A stretch of 11,185 nt of DNA from Hymenopellis radicata (lineage: Eukaryota; Basidiomycota; Agaricomycetes; Agaricales; Physalacriaceae), in assembly GCA_015501595.1 (NCBI GenBank), contig JADNRX010001323.1, forward strand, positions 1 to 11,185. Reading direction: 5' to 3'. Below are positions 1 through 7,034 of this stretch, piece by piece. Positions within the stretch are counted from its first letter, which is position 1, and every line of letters begins with the position of its first letter. Under the pieces are notes generated by a model that saw only the letters and a program-made list of their open reading frames with translations, did no database searches and was not told the origin of the DNA. Both the position numbers and the translations under genes were made by a program.

Positions 1-57
1 ATTTCGTCAGAGCGGTCACAGGTCACATGGACCGACGAATTGATTGAAAGTCTACAG
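1..57 (+). mobile_element. Right end of a TA-flanked (Tc1/mariner-like) MITE, cut by the window edge
   Basis: The last 24 bases (34-57) read GACGAATTGATTGAAAGTCTACAG and are followed by TA. They match the right terminal inverted repeat of the complete element at 8064-8211 with two differences. Inside the tip is the pair GGTCACAGGTCACATGG, the reverse complement of the CCATGTGACCTGTGACC-type motif found near the right end of that element. The left end lies outside the window. No transposase is encoded, so this is a non-autonomous copy. Assignment to the Tc1/mariner superfamily rests on the TA target duplication seen in the complete copies. Confidence 0.75.
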
Positions 58-1339
58 TAATATAAAATTAAAGTCTGAAGAAACAATTACATATTTTTAT
101 TCGCCTTTTGCACTATGTGCGCAATGTTGTGTTCGAAGGAGATCCTAAGATTCTTCTTACTGTATGTGCATTGCTTTCACATTCTAAAGGACAAACTCAG
201 CCAAATGGTCGAAACGAATTTATGCTTACATACTTTCCGTTCTCTTAGATATGGTACTCCGATTTGTATATGTCGTCACTAAAGACATTAACGCAGTTCT
301 ATAGAACAGCATCATCTGTCAAGATGCCCTCAAACTGTAAACAGAATTTATCTATATTAAATATTGATGTTGATATAGCGTCAATATTCCCCCCTGATAT
401 GTCATCATCATCGGAGAGGTCGAGATCAAGAATACTCTCGAGACGAGGTCATTTGGCGTTGGAAGACAGTGTAGAAATAAGGAAAGGCTTTCCGTTTGAG
501 TGCTTATGCTCGCATTCAAAGCACTTGATGCCCCTTTGACGCAACTTAAATGGGTGCATTATCGTGAGTAACGGCTTTGGCGAAAGAGATGACATCTAAA
601 TTGTCTAAAATATGAGAATAATGCCTGGAAACGTGTTAAAAGATGAAAGGAGATAATGTGCACTTATCCGCCTCGCATCGATGACAGCAAACATGCTCGA
701 CATATGAGAGAACAGTAAGTTTGATGACGCGCCTACAAATAAGCATTCTCGTCATCAGAGTAGAGTGAAGGGATGGACACACTAAAGTGTGAGCTAGCCA
801 GTAGCTGAATAGAATCGATGATGAGGAGTGAAAGACAAAAGTGAAAATAAGACGACTCACCCTTTATATACTCAATCAACAGAGTTACGTTCTTCTTAAA
901 AACGATGCATCTAGGAGCTTATGATAAGTGTTGAAAGGAAGTAAACCAACCACTTGTGATATGTTTTCCCTTTGTTGAACGGTGGCCTCCATCTTTGCTA
1001 AGAATCCTAACTCTTTGCCATTCTCATACAAATGTCTAAAGGTTAGAATTGGTCGAAATCTTGTTCTTTATTCTCAACGTTCTCCTGAGTTCAGCTCAAG
1101 TGTAGGATGTCGTATAAAACGATGTCCTATACGAGGATATACTTCCTGATGTATCCGAGCGAAACTAAGGTATATGCATTTACATATCGAAACAGAAAGA
1201 AGTAAGAGAAAAGTTGGTACAAATTCAGAACCTGTAGCGGTATTAATTGCTAGAAATATCTATCAAGAATTGCTACTTGGCGTTAATTAATATTAAAAAA
1301 CGATGATAATAATAAAAAGTAAGATTTAGCATGTTGTAC
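58..1339. other. About 1.3 kb with no recognisable gene
   Basis: No frame carries a recognisable domain. The longest plus-strand frame (264-539, 91 codons) is rich in Ser and Arg in its middle and ends with a Phe-Glu-Cys-x-Cys-like stretch that faintly recalls a C2H2-type start. It has no second Cys/His pair in register and no splice context, so I do not call it a gene. The minus-strand frame at 636-860 is also uninformative. The stretch could be an intergenic spacer or a very old relic. Confidence 0.5.
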
Positions 1340-1355
1340 ATATATATATATATAT
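1340..1355. repeat. (AT)8 microsatellite
   Basis: Eight uninterrupted AT dinucleotides sit in an AT-rich context. Confidence 0.9.
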
Positions 1356-1383
1356 CTCATAACATAATTTACGTGAGTCATTA

Positions 1384-1421
1384 TAATGAAAAAGAAAAGT
1401 TGTAATGAAAAAGAAAAGTTG
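1384..1421. repeat. Perfect 19 bp tandem duplication
   Basis: The unit TAATGAAAAAGAAAAGTTG occurs twice back to back (1384-1402 and 1403-1421) without mismatch, and the first bases of a third unit (TAAT) follow. The identity suggests recent replication slippage. Confidence 0.9.
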
Positions 1422-1554
1422 TAATCTAATCGTAATTGTAAAGTATAACTTCACAGAAAGTGGATCGCGAGTAACTTAGCTTTTTAAATATCATCTTACA
1501 ACGTCTCTTTACTTGCGAGCCAATCCCAATCACTCACTGGGCGAAAGTCTCAGT

Positions 1555-1860
1555 ATAGTTAAAAACTTTAAAAACATATTTAAGAAAAGTTTTATAATAT
1601 ATTTAGAAAGTATTAATAAATATTTATAAGGGAATTTTTAATGAAAATATTAAAAAAGACCTTCAGAGGATTTTAACTGGAAAAAAAAAATGAAAATTGT
1701 GTAAAGAATTATAAAATGTGAAACTAAGAGATCTTTAGAGGATTTTTGCCATCATAAGGTGAAACTTCTTAAAAAGTCTTTTAAGAGTTTTTGATGAAAA
1801 TATAACTAAAAAAGAGAGTGAAAAATAAGGTAAAAACATCAAAACCAAAAGCGCGATAAT
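1555..1860. other. AT-rich stretch with homopurine/A-tract character
   Basis: This segment is dominated by A and T, with runs such as ten A residues near 1681, and has no extended open frame. The motifs GATTTT and TTAAAAA recur irregularly. It may be a diverged relative of the AT-rich tandem repeat at 2083-2614, but I could not align it convincingly. Confidence 0.4.
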
Positions 1861-1925
1861 ACAAGAAGTAGTGTCATTAGTGTAAGGTCACTACTCTTAA
1901 CACAAGGTTTAGGCAACGAGTACTT

Positions 1926-2050
1926 GAGGTCAATACAGTTAATGTCATCAACGCAAGGGCTACCGCAATTAATGTGAGGTCAATGCACTCAATGCAAGAT
2001 CAACGCAAGGAGTACCACAGTCAATGCAGGATCAACGCCGTCAATGCACT
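1926..2050. repeat. Degenerate minisatellite, ~50 bp unit, about 2.4 copies
   Basis: Units begin GAGGTCAAT at 1926 and 1976. Both continue with an AATG...ATCAACGCAAGG core and then TACC(G/A)CA, and a shortened third unit (GGATCAACGCCGTCAATGC) follows at about 2029. A shorter sub-period built on TCAATGCA/GTCAATG is visible inside. GGTCACTACTC and similar pieces upstream (1887 onward) may be older units. Confidence 0.65.
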
Positions 2051-2082
2051 AAATATGTTTTTAAAGTTTTAACTATATTATT

Positions 2083-2614
2083 TCTGATTTTTTCGCAATT
2101 TTTTTACTGAAAAACATATTAAAATCGTTAAAATACAAGTTTTAATAATTTTAACCTAATTTTAACTTTCAAACTACCCTATAATTTCCTAATTTGGCTT
2201 TCAGTATTCTTACTAGTATTTTTAAGACAAATTTCACTCAAATTTTTGGTTAAAATACTTTAAAGAATGTTAAAATAGTTTTAAGCTAAAAAAAATTGTT
2301 AAAACTTTTGAGATTCTTTAACCGAGGTTTTCGTTGAAAACTCTGATTTTTTCGCCATTTTTTCGCTGAAAAACATATTAAAATTATTAAAATACAAGTT
2401 CTGATAATTTTAACCTAATTTTAATCTTAAAACTACCTTAAAACTTCCTAATTTAGCTTTCAGTATTCTTACTAGTTTTTCTAAGATAAATTTCACTCAA
2501 ATTCCTCATCAAAATGCTTTAAAGAACATTAAAATAGTTTTAAAATAGTTTTAACCTAAAAAAATTGTTAAAACTCTCGAGATTCTTTAACCGGGCGGGG
2601 TTTTCGCTGAGAAC
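2083..2614. repeat. Two tandem copies of a ~265 bp AT-rich repeat
   Basis: Copy 1 is 2083-2341 and copy 2 is 2342-2614. Both start TCTGATTTTTTCGC, share GAAAAACATATTAAAA, TAATTTTAACCTAATTTTAA and TTTCAGTATTCTTACTAGT in the same order, and end near GAGATTCTTTAACCG. The start of a third unit (TCTGA) occurs at 2615 and then stops. No coding frame survives in both copies. The unit could be a satellite-like monomer or a local duplication of an AT-rich spacer. Confidence 0.8.
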
Positions 2615-2648
2615 TCTGAGGCCTTCGCCTATTGACTAGGAGATTAAA

Positions 2649-3159
2649 ATGTCCTTGATCTTGCTCCCGTTCCACTCATGTGAGAAGGCCGTCTTCATCA
2701 TTCGATCTCTGTATCGCAAATTCCTTTTGATGGGTACGTATTCCATTTGATATTCCTCCCGCATTGCTAAACTTCGCAAAATCCTTTTCTAGTTATTGTG
2801 CGACTTCGACTTTCACTCTCTCTTCTCAATCAGACTGAAAATATAATTCAACAACTTGTCACATGTTCGATTTCAAATCTTCATCCTATAAAACTAAGCT
2901 TCTTCGAGCAGCGCCATCGTAGGATACAGACTCTTAGTTTCCTTATCCCGATTGATTTCAATGAGATCCACGATAATGTTCTTCTCGCTTTGGGTGATCT
3001 TTTCGTGAATTATCTGCATGCCTCTGTTGATTTCTCAAGAGTTGCTGACGCTGAGCATGTGGTGAGTGAGTACCGGAGAGGGACCTTAGAGACTGCATTT
3101 CCAGTAGTCAAAGTCAATCCATCATGCAATGATCCAGGCGTAAAGACCTCCTTCCGAAA
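2649..3159 (+). pseudogene. Gene relic with one intron, cut off by a MITE; faint RhoGEF (DH) resemblance
   Basis: Exon 1 runs from the ATG at 2649 to 2733 (28 codons plus one base). Exon 2 resumes in phase at 2793 and stays open until the MITE border at 3159. The reading frame also crosses into MITE sequence as far as 3202, which shows the original end is lost. The residues around 2830-2860 (L-x-x-T-E-x-I-x-x-L) and, about 43 residues later, NEIHDNVLLALGDLF resemble the spacing of the first helices of a Dbl-homology (RhoGEF) domain, which carries a T-E pair and then an N-x-x-E-I helix. That is pattern recognition only. A GTGAGT at 3061 could be a further donor site. The frame could also be fortuitous, but the codon choice (TTC, ATC, GAG) and the intron argue for coding origin. 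Confidence 0.4.
2734..2792 (+). other. Candidate 59 bp fungal spliceosomal intron
   Basis: It has a GTACGT donor, a branch-like TTGCTAAAC about 20 bases before the end, a T-rich tract and a TTTTCTAG acceptor. Removing it joins the ATG exon at 2649 to the long open frame at 2795 in phase and skips an in-frame TGA inside the intron. Confidence 0.5.
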
Positions 3160-3179
3160 TAGAGATCACCACAAGTCGC

Positions 3180-3291
3180 ATGAGTCTGGAGAGTACTTGT
3201 GAATCAACTCGGACTCGCAGGGTCAAATACTCGACTCGACTCGACTCATGAGTCAGAGAGACTCGAGTTAAATGAGAGTCATGAACAGCCT
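3180..3291 (+). repeat. First copy of the internal 112 bp duplication (uninterrupted)
   Basis: It starts ATGAGTCTGGAGAGTA, contains the ACTCGACTCGACTCGACTC run, and ends GAACAGCCT. The second copy is 3406-3421 plus 3668-3763, exactly 112 bases once the nested MITE and its duplicated TA are removed. By hand I count about 17 differences in the last 96 bases, nearly all transitions. Confidence 0.8.
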
Positions 3292-3405
3292 AAGGCTAAT
3301 ATCTAACTCATGTCCTGACTCGTGTTGACTCATGCATAAATACATGAATCAATGAAAATACCTGCTAAATAGCTTAAATAAGGTTTAACTATAGCAATAT
3401 ACTAG

Positions 3406-3763
3406 ATGAGTCTGGAGAGTACTGTAGCGTTTCGACCGTAGGTTCGCAGCTTGTGACCCGATATGCTGCGAACTTATAGCGAACAGCTTCGCAGACCCTT
3501 AAATTCCCTTATTTGGACAGGCCCGCCACAGGCGGGACCTGAAATTTCCACTTTTGGATGCTCGTGCCTGGCTAAGAGGCTCCGTGATGTGATATGCTAT
3601 ATGTATAGGTTCGGTTCGTGAGGCCCCGTGACCCGATATGAGAATATACGGTCGAAACGCTACAGTACTCACGAATCAACTTGAACTTGCAGGGTCAAAT
3701 ACTCGACTCAACTTAACTTGTGAGTCAGAGGGACTCGAGTCATGCGCGAGTCATGAACAGCCT
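3406..3763 (+). repeat. Second copy of the internal 112 bp duplication, split by a MITE
   Basis: The left piece is 3406-3421 and the right piece 3668-3763. The split falls exactly at a TA that is single in the first copy (GAGAGTACTTG at 3190-3200). The first copy therefore acts as the empty site for the nested insertion. Confidence 0.8.
3422..3665. mobile_element. Nested 244 bp TA-flanked (Tc1/mariner-like) MITE
   Basis: The terminal inverted repeats are perfect over 19 bp: CTGTAGCGTTTCGACCGTA at 3422-3440, and its reverse complement at 3647-3665. TA flanks both sides (3420-3421 and 3666-3667). Subterminal copies of GTGACCCGATATG occur at both ends, and a 9 bp inverted repeat (GTTCGCAGC at 3442-3450, GCTGCGAAC at 3465-3473) sits near the left end. 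No ORF encodes a transposase. The tip CTGT(A/G)G...TTTCG is shared with the other TA-flanked family in this window, so a related transposase may move both. Insertion is confirmed by the intact paralogous site at 3190-3200. Confidence 0.88.
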
Positions 3764-3831
3764 TTGACCCCCATGAGTACTCGCCTGATGAGTCACGAAT
3801 TGACTCGAGTCAAGACTCGTGGTGATCTCTA

Positions 3832-4263
3832 TCCTAATATATCTCTTGAACTCTTCGATGAAATTACTTGAAAATGATATCAGATATCGTTCTATAGTAT
3901 CTCTAAAAGGTATCAAAGTCACAGGGCTATAGCTATGTGTAAGGCTCATTAGAAGTGTGATGCATTTTTATACTTTTAATATCTCCTCCAGTTTTGAAGC
4001 TATCGCAAAATGATTTACACCATTGGATTTCCAGTTCAAAAAACTATAAAAAAGGTTTTCATCACCCAAACAGCCATCCCCTATAGCAGCATTTATTATT
4101 GCCTACCTCATTCAGCTCAATGCTGATCTAATCAAAAATGCGTCATAATTACGTAGCCAAGGGCATCCTCTACCCATCCCAGGGTCCACTGATCATCTCC
4201 TATCAATATCTGATCTATCCCTGATCTGCTATCACCTCTTCCTATCTCATCCCAATTGGGACC
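3832..4263 (+). repeat. Partial copy (3' half) of a dispersed repeat family
   Basis: From TCCTAATATATCTCTTGAAC onward this segment aligns with 4698-5184 and with the inverted copy near 9780-9372. Shared landmarks are ATATCGTTCTATAGTA, GGTATCAAAGTC, ATATCTCCTCCAGTTTTGAA, AAAAAACTATAAAAAAGG, TGCTGATCTAATCAAAAATG and ATCAATATCTGATC. The left edge coincides with the MITE border at 3831. Relative to 4698-5184 it lacks about 60 bp that contain the TGACATCAT motifs. Confidence 0.85.
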
Positions 4264-5184
4264 ATCCTATATATAACATATATACACGTCCTACAGAAGA
4301 AATGAAGGCAGTAGCATGTGTGAGACACGTTAAATTGAGTGGACGATCCTTCCTTTAGAGCGTGGGAATTTTGATCAAAACTCCGGTGGGGAGGAAGACT
4401 GACCTCTAGGACACTGGTCCCTTCACCAAATGACATAGTTCCTTTTTCAAAAAGGTTGTAAATGAATGTCTAAAGGTAGCCCAGTACAATTTAGAGAGGT
4501 ATTCCTATATCAAATAACCAGAAATGCGAAAATGCTTAAAACAGCACTGGGGACCTATCTATACATGGACTATTGGGTTGGGGACACTCTTCATATTATG
4601 AATAAAGGTTTATTAGCACTATAAATGATGTATCAAAGTTGTAGGTCCCCAAAGTAGCAGGATCCTGTGCAATATCCCTGATGGCCCTGGAGCAGTCATC
4701 CTGATATATCTCTTGAACCCTTCAATGACATGACCTGAAATTGATATCACATATCGTTCTATAGTATCTCTAAAAGGTATCAAAGTCACAGGGCTATAGG
4801 ATCTGTACAAAGCCTAGTAGAAGTGTGGCGCATTTTTGCACCTCTAATATCTCCTCCAGTTTTGAAGCTATAGCAAAATGGTTTACACCATTGGATTCCC
4901 AGCCTAAAAAACTATAAAAAAGGTTTTCATCACCCTAACAGCCATCCCCTATAGTAGCATTCATTATTGGCCACCCCATCCAGCCAGTGCTGATCTAATC
5001 AAAAATGCGCCACAATTGCGTAGCCAAAGGCATCTCCCACCCATCCCAGGGTCCACTAATCATCTCTCATCAATATCTGATCTGTTATCACCTATCTATG
5101 ACATCATGCTCTTCATCTTTCTATGATGTCATCCTGTCCATCCTCTCTAGTGACATCATCCCTCCTATCCAGCCTAATTGGGAA
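4264..5184 (+). repeat. Fuller copy of the same dispersed repeat, head-to-tail with the partial one
   Basis: It starts near TATATATAACATATATACACG (4268) and aligns over most of its length, inverted, with 9372-10208. It includes the segment GGAATTTTGATCAAAACTCC, CAAATGACAT, GCGAAAATGCTTAAAACAGCA and then the same 3' half as 3832-4263. I see no terminal inverted repeat, no TG...CA LTR ends and no target duplication. Short frames open in more than one copy show more replacement than silent differences by eye, so no active gene is implied. The superfamily is unknown. Confidence 0.8.
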
Positions 5185-5478
5185 TTCCTCCCTAGAGAGC
5201 GCCCCAGCTATTGCTGTATATAGCAGAGGGCCTACATTTTAATTCAGGTCAGTTATTACTATCCAGTAAATACCAGCCATCTATGTAATTAGGGCGCTCA
5301 GTAAATACTGGGGACAATTAAATAAGGGTACAGCATAAAATGCTGTACTACAGTAGAACATCATGCCTGGCACTATCGTACTATGCTGCTATAGCTCTAT
5401 TAGACTATTAACTCCAATAAGCTGCGAACAGTGCCCGTTTCGGCATCTGATATTGTGCTCGCTTCTCAGGGGAATTCT
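5185..5478. other. Unclassified spacer with small hairpins
   Basis: No gene is visible. It holds a perfect 9 bp inverted repeat with a 3 base loop (GTACAGCAT at 5328-5336, ATGCTGTAC at 5340-5348), a GCTGTATATAGC palindrome around 5213, and the phrase CAGTAAATAC twice (about 5265 and 5300). It could be a continuation of the dispersed repeat or part of a solo LTR, but no direct terminal duplication supports the latter. Confidence 0.4.
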
Positions 5479-5486
5479 GATTCATC
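5479..5486 (+). repeat. Left 8 bp target duplication of the hAT MITE
   Basis: GATTCATC here is repeated exactly at 6379-6386, on the other side of the element. Confidence 0.85.
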
Positions 5487-6378
5487 TAGAGACCTCAACG
5501 AGTCATACTCAAGTATGACTCGCGATCCGTCCAGCGAGTACTCGCGCTCTGAAGCGCGTACTCGTGATCCGCCGTTGACTCGACTCACATTAACTCGCGA
5601 GTCAGACGGGTTGAGTCAGGCGAGTTTGCGAGTAAACTCGTAGGTCACCGCACCCAAATCTTTTCATGCCCGGCGAGCATTCCCGGGCAATGGCACGGGG
5701 ACACTCAGCCGTGCATAAGCACAGACTGAGGGTGCTGGTGGTGGTAGGAGCAGTGGTGGTGGTGGTGAGAGGGCTGGGGATGTTGGAGGTGGTGGTGGGA
5801 TGGTCATCATCGGTCGCCGTCCTCATTGACGCGTCACGTCGTCCTCCTCCTTCTCTCCTCCTCATTCCGGCCATCCTCTCATCCTGACCATCCTCTGGTC
5901 TGCGTCGTCCTCTCATCGGTGTCGTTGTCGTCCTCGTTGTAATCGTGGTCGGGTCAGGTCGTTGTGATCCTCAGCTGCTGTCATAAAGACAGCAGCAGCG
6001 GGTCCGGCACAGAGCCAAGACCAAGAGTCACACCCCAGAGGCCACCTGACAATTGTCAGAGTGGCAGGGGCGACAATCGTCGCTCCCTGGGTGGTCGTGG
6101 TGGTGGTAAGAAATTCACGCGAACGTCTTGTTTGGGCCATGCAAGGGCCCATTTAACTTACAGAAAATTTGTAAATTTAGTTTAAATATATATCTACATT
6201 ATTGCGGGTCAAACTGAGTACTCGCGATGAGTACTCGTGCCCCCAAGGCCGTACTCGCGATCCTTCTCTGATCCGACCCATTATTGATCCACGGATCAAA
6301 TGAGTCGGATCACCGAGACCCCCGACCGGATCGAGTACTCGAGTTTCCGTATAATCCGGAAACTCATTGAGGTCTCTA
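5487..6378. mobile_element. 892 bp hAT-type MITE with ACTCG-rich subterminal regions
   Basis: The ends are TAGAGACCTCAACGAGT and, on the right, the reverse complement of TAGAGACCTCAATGAGT. They are flanked by a perfect 8 bp direct repeat, GATTCATC. An 8 bp duplication and TAGAG tips are the hallmarks of the hAT superfamily. The pentamer ACTCG/CGAGT occurs about 11 times in 5489-5645 and about 6 times in 6200-6376. This recalls the short subterminal repeats bound by hAT transposases such as Ac, but binding is inferred. The interior (5646-6200) is GC-rich, lacks the pentamer and encodes no transposase. The element is related to 3160-3831 by its tips and motif content. Confidence 0.85.
5646..6200. 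other. GC-rich core of the hAT MITE with microsatellite and hairpins
   Basis: It holds GGT/GTGGTG repeats at about 5735-5802, a GTC/CCTC-rich tract at about 5835-5935, a hairpin with 9 bp arms (GCTGCTGTC 5974-5982, GACAGCAGC 5988-5996, loop ATAAA), a 14 bp palindrome CTGACAATTGTCAG (6046-6059) and a TGGGCC/GGCCCA pair near 6133-6152. Composition differs sharply from the ACTCG-rich flanks, which fits a captured host fragment or an inserted sequence. Frames on both strands are Thr- or Gly-rich by-products of the microsatellites. Confidence 0.5.
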
Positions 6379-6386
6379 GATTCATC
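6379..6386 (+). repeat. Right 8 bp target duplication of the hAT MITE
   Basis: GATTCATC is identical to 5479-5486. Confidence 0.85.
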
Positions 6387-7034
6387 GCCTTCCGTTGCCT
6401 GCCGTTACCTGCAGACAGTACGTAGCCGCAGCAAGAATGAGAATGTGTACAGTAACAGAAAGAGGATGCAAAAAAAAGTCTCATTAACAGCCAGGGTAAG
6501 TTACAATAAGCATAGTATGATACCTCGACTACAGGATGATAACAGTGGATCGGGCAACAAGAGGGGAAGGAAGGTAAATGTAGAGAAGCAGGTAATGAGG
6601 GCGGCGGATACCGGTGTCTTAGGAAGAAGAGGAACCAATGTTAGTGAACAGTGGCAAGAAATGGAAGGGGGAACTCACCAGCCATGTTCGGTGATGTTTG
6701 GTCATTGCACGTAGGGGGCGCCGGGGACGAACAAAGCGGCTATTATGTAGCACTCATTTCTTCGAATACGATGGGCGTTGAGGATATGAGTGCACTTGCA
6801 AGCTTGCTTGCCATTCGCTGCTTGACGTTGCTGAGAGCGGTCGTGTATTCTTGTCCTCGATAACGATGACAATGGTGATGCTAAGGCCGGGAGTTGATGT
6901 GAATTTCCAAGTCGCGAGTCGTGGGTGACCAGAGGCAAGCATCCGAGTGAATGGTGGTAGTTATAGACAAGGAGTGCGATTCGGACTTGGCAGGAAAACA
7001 GTTATGGTGCATGCGGTCGGTCAGGACTTTGTGA
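6387..7034. pseudogene. Probable coding relic between two transposons, strand uncertain
   Basis: Several overlapping frames of 60-115 codons lie on both strands, none recognisable. The best gene-like signal is the minus-strand intron at 6618-6678. It would follow a short exon with two possible ATGs (about 6707 and 6685) and would join to a hydrophobic, Leu/Pro-rich stretch that soon meets a stop. On the plus strand, a frame at 6651-6863 also has coding-like codon choice. The segment is bounded by the hAT MITE on the left and the foldback on the right, so any original gene is interrupted. I cannot name a family. Confidence 0.3.
6618..6678 (-). other. Candidate 61 bp fungal intron on the minus strand
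   Basis: Read on the minus strand it starts GTGAGTTCC, has the branch sequence CACTAAC (plus-strand 6640-6646), then a pyrimidine tract TTCCTCTTCTTCC, and ends CTAAG. Length, branch distance and tract all fit filamentous fungal introns. No intact exon pair has been identified. Confidence 0.45.

Larger units (their letters stand above)
3160..3831. mobile_element. Composite hAT-like MITE, ACTCG-rich, disrupted by a nested element
   Basis: The ends are inverted repeats: TAGAGATCACCACAAGTC on the left, and on the right the reverse complement of TAGAGATCACCACGAGTC. The tip TAGAG fits the hAT terminal pattern (YARNG), and both terminal regions carry many ACTCG/CGAGT motifs (about 8 each by eye), as in the better-defined element at 5487-6378. 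The 8 bases on each side (TTCCGAAA and TCCTAATA) are not a clean target duplication, so the copy is old or rearranged. Inside, a 112 bp segment is directly duplicated, and the second copy is interrupted by the MITE at 3422-3665. Without the nested element the host is about 430 bp. No transposase is encoded. Confidence 0.65.

Noticed and set aside
264..539. A 91 codon plus-strand frame ending in an FPFEC-x-C stretch that recalls zinc-finger starts
   Set aside because: The second metal-binding pair is absent and no splice site or homologous frame supports coding.
4242..4436. A 64 codon minus-strand frame that is also open in the inverted copy (10035-10241)
   Set aside because: Codon-by-codon comparison by eye gives about twice as many replacement as silent differences. 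This is near neutral expectation, so shared openness reflects shared ancestry of the repeat rather than a functional peptide.
3832..5184. An LTR retrotransposon in miniature, with 3832-4263 and 4698-5184 as direct terminal repeats around a 430 bp interior
   Set aside because: The ends are not TG...CA, no target duplication or primer-binding site is visible, and the inverted copy at 9372-10208 has the interior plus only one 'terminal' unit. A truncated copy next to a full copy explains the data better.
5602..6185. Overlapping frames on both strands of the hAT core (Thr-rich, Gly/Arg-rich)
   Set aside because: They arise from GGT/GTC microsatellites and GC-rich composition, overlap each other on opposite strands and contain no domain.
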